Positions 1 through 9,177 of a stretch of 64,000 nucleotides of DNA are shown piece after piece. The translations under genes were made by a program, and so were the position numbers. Each line of letters begins with the position of its first letter. Within the stretch, counting starts at the first letter, position 1. The stretch is from Pseudomonas sp. LFM046 (GTDB taxonomy: Bacteria; Pseudomonadota; Gammaproteobacteria; Pseudomonadales; Pseudomonadaceae), in contig NZ_JYKO02000001.1 of the NCBI RefSeq assembly GCF_000949385.2, positions 1,140,620 through 1,204,619 on the forward strand, in the 5' to 3' direction. Below the pieces are notes generated by a model. That model did no database searches. It had not been told where the DNA came from and was given only the letters and a program-made list of their open reading frames with translations.

Positions 1-963
1 GTCGTGCTTGTCGGCGTAGTTGGGGTGCACGCCGTGGGCGTTGTCGGCGGAAACCAGCAGGGAACGCTGGATGACGCGGGCGAAGGCGTCGCCTTCCGGC
101 AGCACGCGGCGCAGTACCTGTTCCAGCATCGGGCCGTCGGCGCCGCAGGCGGAGCAGGAACCCACTTCTTCGTGGTCGGTGCAGACCAGCACGCAGCTTT
201 CATCGGCCTCGGCGGCCAGCAGGGCCTGCAGGCCGGCGTAGCAGGAGAGCAGGTTGTCCAGGCGCGCGCCGGCGATGAAGTCGCCGTCCAGGCCGATCAC
301 GGCCGCGCTCTGGGTGTCGTAGAAGGAGAGTTCGTAATCCAGCACCGCGTCGGCTACCACGCCGTGTTCCAGGGTCAGCTGTTCGGCCAGCAGATCACGG
401 AACTCGCGGGTTTCACCGGCGGCCAGTTGCGCCAGGATCGGCGGCAGCTCGGTCTGGGCGTTGATGGCCCAGCCCTGGTTGGCCTCGCGGTTGAGGTGGA
501 TAGCCAGGTTCGGGATCACGGCGATCGGTGCCTGGAAGTCCACCAGCTGGCTTTCCACCATCCCGGCGGCGCGGTAGGTGACACGGCCGGCCAGGGACAG
601 GTCGCGGTCGAACCAGGGGGCCAGCAGGGCGCCGCCATAGACTTCGACGCCCAGCTGCCAGAAGCCTTGCTTGTTCAGCTCGGGGTTCGGCTTGACCCGC
701 AGGCAAGGGCTGTCGGTGTGGGCGCCTACCAGGCGCAGACCGCCTTCCAGCATCGGGCGCTTGCCCAGCTTGATGGCGACGATGGAGGAGTCGTTGCGGG
801 TGACGTAATAACGGCCACCGCTTTCGATACGCCAGGCCTCGCGTTCGTCGAGACGCACGTAGCCGGCGGCCTCGAGGCGCTTGGCCAGGCTGCGGGTGGC
901 GTGGAAGGGGGTGGGCGAGGCCTTGAGGAAATCGATCAGGCCCTGGTTCAACTCTTCGCGCAT
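1..963 (-). CDS. apeB: M18 family aminopeptidase, C-terminus cut by window edge
   Basis: Reading the reverse strand from an ATG at 963 gives an open frame of 321 codons with no stop before the window edge. It begins [20 protein letters not shown] and contains [14 protein letters not shown], a metal-ligand segment typical of M18 aspartyl/broad aminopeptidases, then [11 protein letters not shown] and CTDHEEVGS, which carry the next expected metal and catalytic residues. M18 enzymes are about 430 residues, so roughly the last quarter is missing only because of the window boundary. These are cytosolic di-zinc exopeptidases that recycle peptides. rluA and the min genes follow on the same strand, the neighbourhood I recall for the P. 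aeruginosa gene. Confident on family; exact substrate preference is unknown. Confidence 0.9.
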   Translation of the reverse strand, partial: MREELNQGLIDFLKASPTPFHATRSLAKRLEAAGYVRLDEREAWRIESGGRYYVTRNDSSIVAIKLGKRPMLEGGLRLVGAHTDSPCLRVKPNPELNKQGFWQLGVEVYGGALLAPWFDRDLSLAGRVTYRAAGMVESQLVDFQAPIAVIPNLAIHLNREANQGWAINAQTELPPILAQLAAGETREFRDLLAEQLTLEHGVVADAVLDYELSFYDTQSAAVIGLDGDFIAGARLDNLLSCYAGLQALLAAEADESCVLVCTDHEEVGSCSACGADGPMLEQVLRRVLPEGDAFARVIQRSLLVSADNAHGVHPNYADKHD

Positions 964-1086
964 TGGGGGACTCCGGACAGCAGTGCCGGGAGTTTATCCC
1001 ATCGCCCCCAGGGAATAGGAGGCCGACAGGCGGTGAATTTTCCTAGCAGGCCGATAGTCAGGGGCGTGGCTGCTGTTGTGGGACGC

Positions 1087-1662
1087 CTACAGGCGCCGGG
1101 CGACCACCGAGAACAGGTGCCAGTGCTTGTTGCGGCCCTTGGCGGTGATGCCGTCTTCTTCCTTTTCTTCGAGCATCAATACCTGCCAGCCGGACAGGAG
1201 TTCTTCCAGCTGCACGCGCCGCAGGATGGTGATGCCATTGTCAGCCCAGTCGTCCCGCTCGCCGAACAGATGGCCGGCGAACAGGCCGCCCGCCGGAAGT
1301 GCGCCACAGATGGCCTGCCAGAGCGAGGGAAAGGCGGAGGGGGGGCAGAGGGGCAGGGCGAAACTGGAGTTGACCAGATTGGCCGGCGGCAACGGCATGC
1401 TTTCGAAGCGGCAGCAGCGGCTCTGCAGCCTCTGGCGCGTTTCGTCGTCCAGCTGGGCATCGAGGCGGGCCAGGGCCTCGGGTTCTGCATCCACCGCCAG
1501 TACCTTCCAGCCGCGCCTGAGCAGTTCGAGGGTGTCGCGACCGGCGCCGCAGCCAAGATCGAGGGCGTGGCCGGGCGGCCCGTCCCAGATTTCCAGGGCG
1601 GTGAGCAGGGTAAAGCGGGCGGGCTGACCCTCGGTGGCGTTGTAGAACTCGGTGAGGCTCAT
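1087..1662 (-). CDS. Class I SAM-dependent methyltransferase
   Basis: A 191-residue single-domain protein. LDLGCGAGRDTLELLRRGW at about residues 35-53 is a textbook SAM-binding motif I, followed by the acidic VDAEPEAL loop, which contacts the SAM ribose. The overall form resembles the TehB/thiopurine-methyltransferase-like group of small stand-alone methyltransferases. The methyl acceptor cannot be read from sequence. It sits between rluA and apeB on the same strand and could be co-transcribed with them. The start has upstream AAAGAG close to the ATG. Family is firm, function open. Confidence 0.8.
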   Translation of the reverse strand: MSLTEFYNATEGQPARFTLLTALEIWDGPPGHALDLGCGAGRDTLELLRRGWKVLAVDAEPEALARLDAQLDDETRQRLQSRCCRFESMPLPPANLVNSSFALPLCPPSAFPSLWQAICGALPAGGLFAGHLFGERDDWADNGITILRRVQLEELLSGWQVLMLEEKEEDGITAKGRNKHWHLFSVVARRL

Positions 1663-1699
1663 CTCTTTCCCGAATCGAGGTCTTTTTCTTGAGCCTAGG

Positions 1700-2347
1700 T
1701 CAGAACGGCGCCGGGCACTCGAATCTCAGGCGTTCACCCGTCTGGGGATGGGTCAGGCACAGCAGGCTGGCGTGCAGGCAGAGGCGGTCGTGGGCGGCCA
1801 GGGCTTCGGGGTTGGCGTAGAGCCGGTCGCCCAGTAGCGGGTGGCCGATGGAGAGCATGTGCACGCGCAGCTGGTGCGAGCGGCCGGTGATGGGGGTCAG
1901 CTCGACGCGGCTGTAGTGTCCGCAGCGCTCGATCACCTGCCAGAAGGTCAGGGCGTGACGGCCCTGCTCGAAGTCCACCACGTGGCGCGGCTTGGTCGGC
2001 GGGTCATAGCGTAGGGGCAGTTCGATGCGGCCGCTGTCCAGTTCCGGCTCGCCCCAGCAAAGGGCGGTGTAGGCCTTTTCGGTCTCGCGGTCGTGGAACT
2101 GGCGGGACAGTTCGCGGTGGCTGTCGGCGTCCCGGGCCAGGACGATCAGGCCGGAGGTTTCCCAGTCCAGGCGGTGGACGATGCGCGCCTCGGGGTAGCC
2201 GTTCTCCTGCAGGCGGGTGATCAGGCAGTCCTTGTTGTCGTCGGCGCGACCAGGCACCGAGAGCAGCAGGGTGGGCTTGTTGACCACCAGCAGGGCGTCG
2301 TCCTGGTGGATGAATTCGATCTGGGAAAGCGGCATTGGGGTACCCAC
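1700..2347 (-). CDS. rluA: RluA-family pseudouridine synthase
   Basis: 215 residues. The catalytic motif HRLDWETSGL at about residues 59-68 contains the invariant Asp61, and ITGRSHQLRVHM is the conserved RluA-family substrate-loop segment. There is no N-terminal S4 domain, and the length fits RluA itself, the dual-specificity enzyme that modifies 23S rRNA U746 and U32 of several tRNAs in E. coli. The start could be the listed ATG or the internal MPLSQ 12 bases later. It lies directly downstream of minE on the same strand, so it may be the last gene of a minC-minD-minE-rluA transcription unit, as I recall from P. aeruginosa. Confidence 0.85.
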   Translation of the reverse strand: MGTPMPLSQIEFIHQDDALLVVNKPTLLLSVPGRADDNKDCLITRLQENGYPEARIVHRLDWETSGLIVLARDADSHRELSRQFHDRETEKAYTALCWGEPELDSGRIELPLRYDPPTKPRHVVDFEQGRHALTFWQVIERCGHYSRVELTPITGRSHQLRVHMLSIGHPLLGDRLYANPEALAAHDRLCLHASLLCLTHPQTGERLRFECPAPF

Positions 2348-2393
2348 AAACGCCGACGGCGGCCGAGGCCGCCGTCGTTGGACTATCGCTCGA

Positions 2394-2648
2394 TCAACGC
2401 TCGGGCAGGGTGATGTTCAGCTCGAGGATAGAGCAGTTGCCCTGATTCTCCAGCAGGACCTGGACCTGCTCCTGGTCGATGTCGACATACTTGCGGATCA
2501 CGTCCACCAGGTCCTTCTGCAAGGCTGGCAGGTAATCCGGCTGGCTACGCTGCCCACGCTCGTGGGCGACGATGATCTGGAGTCGTTCTTTAGCGATCGA
2601 AGCGCTACTCTGCTTCTTCCGCTCGCGAAAGAAGTCGAAAATATTCAT
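2394..2648 (-). CDS. minE: Cell division topological specificity factor MinE
   Basis: 84 residues, the usual MinE length. The N-terminal [12 protein letters not shown] is the membrane-targeting and anti-MinCD region, and the rest is the dimerising topological specificity domain. MinE stimulates MinD ATPase and drives pole-to-pole oscillation so that the Z-ring forms at mid-cell. The start codon overlaps the stop of minD in an ATGA arrangement (four shared bases), a strong sign of translational coupling. Confidence 0.97.
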   Translation of the reverse strand: MNIFDFFRERKKQSSASIAKERLQIIVAHERGQRSQPDYLPALQKDLVDVIRKYVDIDQEQVQVLLENQGNCSILELNITLPER

Positions 2649-3460
2649 TCACGGCCTCCAAACAGGCGTTGCAAGAGTCCTTTCTTCTGCACATCGAGGA
2701 AGCGGTGCGGCAGCTCCTTTCCGAGCAGGCGGTCGACGGCATCGCTGTACGCCTGGCCGGCGTCGCTCTGGTCGTCGAGGATGACCGGGATACCCTGGTT
2801 GGAGGCCTTGAGCACCGCCTGGGATTCCGGGATCACGCCGAGCAGGTTGATGGCGAGGATTTCCTCGACGTCTTCGACGCCGAGCATTTCGCCCTTGGTG
2901 ACGCGCTCGGGGTTGTAGCGGGTCAGCAGCAGGCGCTCCTTGATCGGGTCCTGGCCCTTTTCGGCACGACGGGACTTGCTGGCCAGCAGGCCGAGCATGC
3001 GGTCGGAGTCGCGTACGGAGGAGACTTCCGGGTTGGTCACGACAATCGCCTCGTCGGCGTAGTACATGGCCAGGTGGGCGCCTTTCTCGATACCGGCCGG
3101 CGAGTCGCAGACCACGTATTCGAAGTTCTGCGACAGCTCTTCGATGACCTTGCCGACGCCTTCGAGGGTCAGGGCGTCCTTGTCGCGCGTCTGACTGGCG
3201 GCCAGGACGTAGAGGTTTTCCAGGCGCTTGTCTTTGATCAGGGCCTGGGTGAGGGTCGCTTCGCCATTGATGACGTTGACGAAGTCGTACACCACGCGGC
3301 GTTCGCAACCCATGATCAGGTCCAGGTTACGCAGGCCGACGTCGAAGTCGACGATGACGGTCTTGTGACCGCGCAGTGCGAGACCGGTACCGATTGCGGC
3401 GCTGGTGGTGGTTTTACCCACACCACCCTTGCCGGACGTGACAACGAGGATCTTGGCCAA
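2645..3460 (-). CDS. minD: Septum site-determining ATPase MinD
   Basis: 271 residues. The deviant Walker A motif KGGVGKTT lies at about residues 11-18, with the signature Lys of the ParA/MinD family. The C-terminal [11 protein letters not shown] segment is the amphipathic helix that anchors ATP-bound MinD to the membrane. MinD recruits MinC to the membrane and is cleared by MinE. It sits between minC (100 bases upstream) and minE (overlapping). Nothing in the sequence is atypical. Confidence 0.98.
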   Translation of the reverse strand: MAKILVVTSGKGGVGKTTTSAAIGTGLALRGHKTVIVDFDVGLRNLDLIMGCERRVVYDFVNVINGEATLTQALIKDKRLENLYVLAASQTRDKDALTLEGVGKVIEELSQNFEYVVCDSPAGIEKGAHLAMYYADEAIVVTNPEVSSVRDSDRMLGLLASKSRRAEKGQDPIKERLLLTRYNPERVTKGEMLGVEDVEEILAINLLGVIPESQAVLKASNQGIPVILDDQSDAGQAYSDAVDRLLGKELPHRFLDVQKKGLLQRLFGGRE

Positions 3461-3559
3461 GGTGATTCACCCCAAATGATAAGAAAATCGGGAAGTTATC
3501 GGCTCGCCCGAGCCGTCCTTCTTCCCTTTCAGGTCCCTGAAATTTCGCGGCAGTATCCG

Positions 3560-4306
3560 TTAAAGGCGGGTGATGTTCAACACGTCTCCCGACAGGCTGA
3601 CTTGTACCTGCTGACCCCACAGTGGGTCGCGTCGCAGGTCGTCGGCAACCTTGTACTGACCGGCTACCGAGACTAGTTCAGCGGCCAGCTGACGGCAGAA
3701 GATTCTTGCTTTGGTATCGCCTTTTATGCCGGCCAGGGCACGGCCGCGCATCGGACCGTACACATGGATATTGCCGTCGGCGAGAAGTTCCGCTCCGGGG
3801 CTGACCGCCGCCAGTACCACCAAATCGCCGCCAGGAGCATAGACCTGCTGGCCACCGCGTACAGGGGTGGTGATGACTTTCGTCGGTTGCACCTCGGGTT
3901 TTGGCGGCTCGGCCGGCTTTTCGACCGGTTTCTTCGCTTCAGGCTCCACCGGGTCGATGGGGCGCTCGCGGGCGCCGGACGGCGGCAGCACCGGAATGTC
4001 CAGGGCGTCGGCGGCGGCGATATGTTCCTCGCGGTTGGCGCGGATGGCCAGGGTCCGCAGGCCGTGGCGGCGGCAGATATCCAGCAGGGCGGGGAGGTCC
4101 AGCTCCGGTTCGCCGTCGGGCAGCTTGTCCAGCGCCATGACCAGCGGGGTGTTCTGGAAGAAGTTGGGGGCCTGGGCGACTTTCTCGTCCAGCTGCCGGT
4201 CGAGGCGTTCGAGGTCGTTGTGGGCCAGTTCCATCACGGTGATGGCGAGCATGCTGCCCTTGAGCTGGAACACGGGGTCTTGGTCGAGAAGGTCGGCTTG
4301 GCTCAT
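3560..4306 (-). CDS. minC: Septum site-determining protein MinC
   Basis: 248 residues. The N-terminal domain (about 1-105) inhibits FtsZ assembly. A proline/lysine-rich linker ([16 protein letters not shown]) leads to the C-terminal beta-helical domain, where [16 protein letters not shown] and [18 protein letters not shown] are the conserved MinD-binding and dimerisation segments. It is the first gene of the minCDE operon and is divergent from the lipid A acyltransferase at 4428, so the 120-base gap holds both promoters. Confidence 0.97.
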   Translation of the reverse strand: MSQADLLDQDPVFQLKGSMLAITVMELAHNDLERLDRQLDEKVAQAPNFFQNTPLVMALDKLPDGEPELDLPALLDICRRHGLRTLAIRANREEHIAAADALDIPVLPPSGARERPIDPVEPEAKKPVEKPAEPPKPEVQPTKVITTPVRGGQQVYAPGGDLVVLAAVSPGAELLADGNIHVYGPMRGRALAGIKGDTKARIFCRQLAAELVSVAGQYKVADDLRRDPLWGQQVQVSLSGDVLNITRL

Positions 4307-4427
4307 GGTCTGCCTGCAATCGTGAATGGCGAGGACTTATAGCGAGATCGTCCGGCGCTAGCAAGCCGGAAGGGGGCGGCGCAATTCGAGTAGAATGCGC
4401 GGTTTACTCGCTCAAGCGGATTCAGAA

Positions 4428-5348
4428 ATGGATAGACCTCAATTTCGCCCGCAGTTCCTCCACCCCCGTTACTGGGCGCTGTGGCTGGGGCTGGGCCTGC
4501 TCTGGCTGATCACCCTGTTGCCCTACCGGGTGCAACTGGGCATGGGGCGTGTGCTGGGGGCGCTGATGCTGCGGGTGGCGGGTTCGCGGCGCAAGATCGC
4601 CCGGCGCAACCTGGAACTGTGCTTCCCCGAGCTGCCCAGTGCCGAGCGTGAGCGGTTGCTGCGGGAGAACTTCGCCTCCACCGGTATCGCCTTCTTCGAG
4701 ATGGCCATCAGTTGGTGGTGGCCGAAGACCCGCCTGGCGCGGCTGTCCCATATAGAAGGACTGGAACACCTGCAGAACGCCCAGGCGCAAGGGCAGGGCG
4801 TGATCCTCATGGCACTGCATTTCACCACCCTGGAGATCGGCGCCGCGCTGCTCGGGCAGGTGCATACCATCGATGGCATGTACCGCGAGCACAAGAACGC
4901 CCTATTCGACTTCATCCAGCGCCGTGGCCGCGAGCGCCACAACCTGGACGCCAGCGCCATCGAGCGCGAGGACGTGCGCGCCATGCTCAAGGTGCTGCGC
5001 GCCGGCCGCGCCATCTGGTACGCGCCGGACCAGGACTATGGCCGCAAGCAGAGCATCTTCGTGCCGCTGTTCGGCATCGAGGCCGCCACCGTCACCGCCA
5101 CCACCAAGTTTTCCCGCCTGGGTCGCGCCATCGTGCTGCCCTTCACCCAGCGTCGCCTGGAAGACGGCAGCGGCTACCGGCTGGTGATCCATCCGCCGCT
5201 GACAGATTTCCCCGGTGAAACCGAAGAGGCCGACTGCCTGCGCATCAACCAGTGGGTGGAAGGCGCGGTACGCGAATGCCCCGAGCAGTACCTCTGGGCC
5301 CACCGCCGCTTCAAGACGCGGCCGGAAGGCGCACCGAAGCTTTACTGA
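4428..5348 (+). CDS. Late lipid A acyltransferase (LpxL/HtrB family)
   Basis: 306 residues from the chosen ATG at 4428; an in-frame ATG at 4395 also exists but falls in a TAGAAT sequence that looks like a promoter -10 box. One hydrophobic N-terminal helix (about 15-33) anchors it to the inner membrane. HFTTLE at 131-136 is the HX4(D/E) catalytic dyad of the family, and NLELCFPELP is also conserved. These enzymes add a secondary acyl chain, usually laurate, to Kdo-lipid A or lipid IVA. It is divergent from minC, as in other pseudomonads. Which acyl position it modifies is not visible here. Confidence 0.9.
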   Translation: MDRPQFRPQFLHPRYWALWLGLGLLWLITLLPYRVQLGMGRVLGALMLRVAGSRRKIARRNLELCFPELPSAERERLLRENFASTGIAFFEMAISWWWPKTRLARLSHIEGLEHLQNAQAQGQGVILMALHFTTLEIGAALLGQVHTIDGMYREHKNALFDFIQRRGRERHNLDASAIEREDVRAMLKVLRAGRAIWYAPDQDYGRKQSIFVPLFGIEAATVTATTKFSRLGRAIVLPFTQRRLEDGSGYRLVIHPPLTDFPGETEEADCLRINQWVEGAVRECPEQYLWAHRRFKTRPEGAPKLY

Positions 5349-5385
5349 AACCTATACTCGGAACAGATCGCCCGGAGAGCAGTCC

Positions 5386-6588
5386 ATGGACCCAAGAACC
5401 GCCAGCAGGAAGCCCGTGACCGGGCTGATTCTCTCTGGCGGCGGTTCGCGGGCCGCCTACCAGGTGGGGGTGCTCAGCGCCATCGCCGATCTCCTGCCGG
5501 ACGCCGCCTGCAACCCTTTTCCCGTCATCGTCGGCACCTCCGCCGGCGCGGTCAACGCCGTTGGCCTGGCCTGTGGGGCGATGCATTTCAGCCAGGCCAT
5601 TCGCCGTCTGAACAGCGTCTGGCAGAGCTTCCGTTGCGGGCAAATCTATCGCAGCGACTGGCCCGGTGTCCTGCGTCAGAGCTCGCGCTTCTTCGGCCAT
5701 AGCCTGCTGGGTCTGGGCAGCGATATCCCCGTGGCCCTGCTGGACAATGCGCCCCTGCGCGACTTGCTGCATAGGGAGCTGGATTTCTCCGGCATCTCCG
5801 CCGCCGTCCGCACCCGGCAACTGCGCGCCGTAGCGGTGACCGCCTTCGGCTACGAGACCGGCCAGGCGGTGACCTTCTACCAGGGCCGCGCCACCATCGA
5901 TCCCTGGTATCGCCACCGCCGCGTGGGTGTGCCGACGCGCCTGGGCGTCGAGCACCTGATGGCCAGTGCGGCGATTCCCATGCTGTTTCCGGCGGTGCGT
6001 CTGGGCCGTGAATATTTCGGCGACGGCGCGGTGCGCCAGACGGCGCCCATCAGCCCTGCGCTGCACCTGGGTGCCAGCCGGGTGCTGGTCGTGGGGGTGA
6101 GCGGCAACCCCCTGGGCATGAATCCTTCCCCGGAATTCGCGCCGCCCACCCTCGGTCGCCCACCGACCCTGGCGCAGATCGGCGGCCACCTGCTGAACAG
6201 CACCTTCATCGACAACCTGGAAAGCGATATCGAACTGCTGGAGCGGATCAACGGCATGAGCCGGGCCATTCCGCCCGAGGCGCGGCCGCGTCACCTGAGT
6301 TCCGAGCAAGTGGAAGTGCTGGTGATCTCGCCGAGCCGGCCGCTGGACGAAATCGCCGCCCGCCATCGTCGTGAAATGCCCCGCGCCATCCGTACCTTCC
6401 TGCGCGGGCCGGGGGCGACCCGGGCCAGCGGCGCAGGGGTGCTCAGCTACCTGCTGTTCGAGCCCGGTTACTGCAACGAACTGATCGAACTGGGCTACCA
6501 GGACGCCATGACCAAGCGTGTCGAACTGCAGCGCTTTCTCGGTCTGGAGATGGCGCCGGCCTATCCCCACATCGTTCCCGCCGTCTAG
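5386..6588 (+). CDS. Patatin-like phospholipase
   Basis: 400 residues from ATG 5386, which has GGAGAG nine bases upstream. The longer open frame to 5215 overlaps the acyltransferase and lacks family similarity. The oxyanion loop LILSGGGSRAAYQVGVL (about 14-30), nucleophile elbow GTSAG (Ser52) and FGDGA (Asp213) form the Ser-Asp dyad of patatin acyl hydrolases. No clear signal peptide. It is 37 bases after the lipid A acyltransferase, so the pair probably forms one transcript tied to membrane lipids. Substrate unknown. Confidence 0.88.
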   Translation: MDPRTASRKPVTGLILSGGGSRAAYQVGVLSAIADLLPDAACNPFPVIVGTSAGAVNAVGLACGAMHFSQAIRRLNSVWQSFRCGQIYRSDWPGVLRQSSRFFGHSLLGLGSDIPVALLDNAPLRDLLHRELDFSGISAAVRTRQLRAVAVTAFGYETGQAVTFYQGRATIDPWYRHRRVGVPTRLGVEHLMASAAIPMLFPAVRLGREYFGDGAVRQTAPISPALHLGASRVLVVGVSGNPLGMNPSPEFAPPTLGRPPTLAQIGGHLLNSTFIDNLESDIELLERINGMSRAIPPEARPRHLSSEQVEVLVISPSRPLDEIAARHRREMPRAIRTFLRGPGATRASGAGVLSYLLFEPGYCNELIELGYQDAMTKRVELQRFLGLEMAPAYPHIVPAV

Positions 6589-6631
6589 CTCCGAGGCGGC
6601 GTCCACCCGCGGAGCCCGGCTCGACGCCGAC

Positions 6632-6766
6632 GGTGGGTCGGTGAAGCGTGACCCACCCTACGTACCGACTCCGGCACCCGCCTGTAGGGTGGACGTCGCT
6701 CTTTACGTCCACCAACGAAGCCCGGCTGGACGCTGAGGGTGGGCCGCTGTCTGCAACAGCCCACCC
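6632..6766. repeat. Three successive hairpins with GGTGG...CCACC arms
   Basis: Three inverted repeats in a row: GGTGGGTC/GACCCACC (6632-6639 with 6650-6657), GGTGGACGT/ACGTCCACC (6688-6696 with 6705-6713), and GGGTGGGC with a bulge pairing to GCCCACCC (6737-6766). They share the outer GGTGG/CCACC arms and nearby copies of GCCCGGCT. They lie between convergent genes (patatin and pirin) and may end transcription or be a degenerate REP-type cluster. Confidence 0.7.
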
Positions 6767-6772
6767 CCGGCG

Positions 6773-7618
6773 TCATACCCCGAAGCGCCCGTCCCGGTAA
6801 TCGCGCAGCGCCTGCTCGATCTCCTCGCGGGTGTTCATCACGAAGGGGCCGTACTGGACGATGGGTTCACCCAGCGGACGGCCGGCCAGTAGCAGCACCT
6901 TGGCCCCGTTGGCGCTCGCCAGTTCCAGCGCACCCTGTTCCGACAGGCGCACCAGGCGCCCCTTGCCGATGGTGCTGCCGTTGACCTGCACCTCGCCTTC
7001 ATAGACGTAGAGCATCACCCGCAGGCCATCGGCCAGACGCGGCGCCACCTGGGTGCCAGCCGCCAGATCGAGGTCGAAGATGTGCGGTTCGGTGTGTGGA
7101 CGCTGCACCGCGCCGTCCTGCACGAGCTGGCCGTCATCGAAACGGCCGGCGATCACCAGCGCCTCGACGCCCTGGGCCGTGCGTATCCGGGGAATCTCCG
7201 CCGGATCGAAGTCGCAGTAGCCGGGGTCGCCCATCTTGTCCTTGCCCGGCAGGTTGAGCCAGATCTGGAAGCCGCGCATCACGCCTTCTTCCTGCTCCGG
7301 CATCTCGCTGTGGACGATGCCGCGTGCCGCGGTCATCCACTGCACGCCGCCGTTCTGCAAGAGGCCGCTGTTGCCGAGGTGGTCCTCGTGACGCATGCGG
7401 CCTTCGATCATATAGGTGATGGTTTCGAAACCACGGTGCGGGTGCGCCGGGAAACCGGCGACATAGTCATCCGGGTTGGCCGAGCCGAACTCGTCGAGCA
7501 TCAGGAAGGGATCGAAGCGAGGTACGCCCTGCTCGGCGAAGACGCGGGTCAGATTGACTCCGGCACCGTCGGACGCGGGCTGGCCGGGGCGTTGTTCGAG
7601 AATCTGGCGGTGGCTCAT
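6773..7618 (-). CDS. Pirin family protein (bicupin)
   Basis: 281 residues. The N-terminal cupin holds the pirin motif HPHRGFETITYMIEGRMRHEDHLGN, whose histidines (and a downstream Glu) bind iron, followed by VQWMTAARGIVHSEMP. The C-terminal cupin (VMLYVYEGEVQVNG) lacks obvious metal ligands, which is normal. Some pirins have quercetinase activity, others regulate metabolic enzymes; the role cannot be fixed from sequence. A good AGGAGG-like site precedes the start (7621-7628 on this strand). Confidence 0.92.
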   Translation of the reverse strand: MSHRQILEQRPGQPASDGAGVNLTRVFAEQGVPRFDPFLMLDEFGSANPDDYVAGFPAHPHRGFETITYMIEGRMRHEDHLGNSGLLQNGGVQWMTAARGIVHSEMPEQEEGVMRGFQIWLNLPGKDKMGDPGYCDFDPAEIPRIRTAQGVEALVIAGRFDDGQLVQDGAVQRPHTEPHIFDLDLAAGTQVAPRLADGLRVMLYVYEGEVQVNGSTIGKGRLVRLSEQGALELASANGAKVLLLAGRPLGEPIVQYGPFVMNTREEIEQALRDYRDGRFGV

Positions 7619-7735
7619 CTGGACCTCCTCAAGGTTGGAATGGGCCAGATCCTACGCCTGCCAATTGAATCAATGGTGCGTGATTTTGCTGGGTTAGTAT
7701 CGAGTTGTTCGATCGGTTTGCAGCCAACCCAGCCT

Positions 7736-7768
7736 CCCCTGGAAGCGAGCGCCATGCGCTTCCAGGGG
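7736..7768. terminator. Strong stem-loop between MHS transporter and pirin genes
   Basis: A perfect 12-bp stem (CCCCTGGAAGCG paired with CGCTTCCAGGGG) with a nine-base loop lies just downstream of the MFS gene on the minus strand. No T-run follows on either strand, so intrinsic termination is uncertain; it may instead protect a 3' end. Confidence 0.5.
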
Positions 7769-7780
7769 GGCCGACCGACG

Positions 7781-9100
7781 TTAGGCCGACCGCACCGGGC
7801 TTGCGCCCAGCACCGGATCGGGCTCGCTGTCGATGGTATCCAGGCTGAGGTGCGCCGTCTCCCGCAGCAGATAGGAGCACAGCGCCACCAGGGCCAGTGC
7901 CGCGGCGCCATAGACCGCCACGCCGAAGGGGCTGCCGGTGGCGATGAGGATCGCCGTGGCCAGGCTGGAGGCCGTGCCGCCGCCGAAGGCCGCGCCGATC
8001 TGGTACGCAGCGGACATCCCGGAATAGCGCATGGAACGGGGGAACTGCTCGGCCAGGAACGCCGGGATCGGGCCCTGGGTGGCGCCCATCAGCGCGCCCA
8101 CCACCACATAGGCGGCGCAGGCGATGGCCAGGTTATGCAGGCCCACCAGCGCAAAGAACGCGAAGAAGCCTGCGGCCATCAGTACCGAGCCGAGGATCAT
8201 CACCGTGCGCCGGCCGAGACGGTCCGACAGGCAGGCGAACAGCGGCGCGCTGATGACGATGGCGACGGACAGCGACACATCGAACAGCAGCGCCTCGGTG
8301 CTGCCGTAGCCCAGTTGGGTGGCGTAGGCCAGGAAGAAGGTGCTGCCGATGTAGGCGATGGTCACGTAGCCGAAGGCGATGCCGATGCACAGCAGCATTT
8401 CCCTCGGACGGGAACGCAGTGCGGCCACCAGGGGCAGACGGGTGTTCTCGCGGCGTTCCAGCGGCTTCTTCACGGGGTTCGACAGGCGCGCGTAGAGGCC
8501 GATCAGCACCAGCACGCCACCGAGCCAGAAGGGAATGCGCCAGGCGAAACCGGCCAGATCGTCATTGAAGGCGGCGCTGACGATGGCGAACACCGCCGAG
8601 CCGAGGATGCCGCCGATGCCGATGCCCATGCTGGTGAAGCTGCCCCAGAGGCCGCGTCGCCCGCTCGGGGCCGACTCGATGCCGAACAGCGCCGCGCCAC
8701 CCCATTCACCACCGGCGGCGAAGCCCTGGATCAGGCGCAGCAGCACCAGCAGGACGGGGGCTGCCGCGCCGATGCTCTCGTGGGAAGGCAGGCAGCCGAT
8801 GGCCAGGGTGCTGAAACCCATCAGCAGCAGGGTGATGACCAGCGCCTTCTGACGACCGGCCTTGTCACCGAAATGGCCGAACACCATGCCGCCCAGGGGG
8901 CGGGCGAAGAAGCCGGCGCCGAAAGCGCCGAAGGCCACCAGGGTGGCGGTGAGCGGGGCCAGGTCCGGGAAGAACACCTGGGGAAAGACCAGGGCGGCGG
9001 CGATGCCGTAGATGACGAAGTCGTAGAACTCCAGGGCGGTGCCCATGCCCGAGACGAAGAACGTCCGGAGCGCCGATTGCGAGTGTTGTTGGTTAGCCAT
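7781..9100 (-). CDS. MFS transporter, metabolite:H+ symporter (MHS) family
   Basis: 439 residues with about 12 hydrophobic segments. ALEFYDFVIYGIAAALVFPQVFFP is the typical first-helix motif of the MHS group (ShiA, ProP, KgtP). GHFGDKAGRQK and ACLSDRLGRRT are the two loop repeats of the major facilitator fold, one per half. MHS members import organic acids, osmolytes or amino-acid derivatives with protons. It is next to a C45 hydrolase and an exported amidohydrolase on the same strand, suggesting it imports the product or substrate of those enzymes. The ligand itself is not predictable. Confidence 0.88.
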   Translation of the reverse strand: MANQQHSQSALRTFFVSGMGTALEFYDFVIYGIAAALVFPQVFFPDLAPLTATLVAFGAFGAGFFARPLGGMVFGHFGDKAGRQKALVITLLLMGFSTLAIGCLPSHESIGAAAPVLLVLLRLIQGFAAGGEWGGAALFGIESAPSGRRGLWGSFTSMGIGIGGILGSAVFAIVSAAFNDDLAGFAWRIPFWLGGVLVLIGLYARLSNPVKKPLERRENTRLPLVAALRSRPREMLLCIGIAFGYVTIAYIGSTFFLAYATQLGYGSTEALLFDVSLSVAIVISAPLFACLSDRLGRRTVMILGSVLMAAGFFAFFALVGLHNLAIACAAYVVVGALMGATQGPIPAFLAEQFPRSMRYSGMSAAYQIGAAFGGGTASSLATAILIATGSPFGVAVYGAAALALVALCSYLLRETAHLSLDTIDSEPDPVLGASPVRSA

Positions 9101-9177
9101 TTGCCTTTGCTCGTCTTGTCATTGTTGGGGCTGCAGGCGACCGCCGGCGCATGGCGCTGGCGGTCGGGTTTCAGGCT

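Noticed and set aside
4-1692. 562-codon plus-strand open frame
   Set aside because: It is antisense to the M18 aminopeptidase and methyltransferase genes, which have clear motifs. High GC content leaves long stop-free frames on the opposite strand.
6589-6772. CRISPR-like repetition
   Set aside because: The hairpins are not direct repeats of constant length with spacers, and no cas gene is present.
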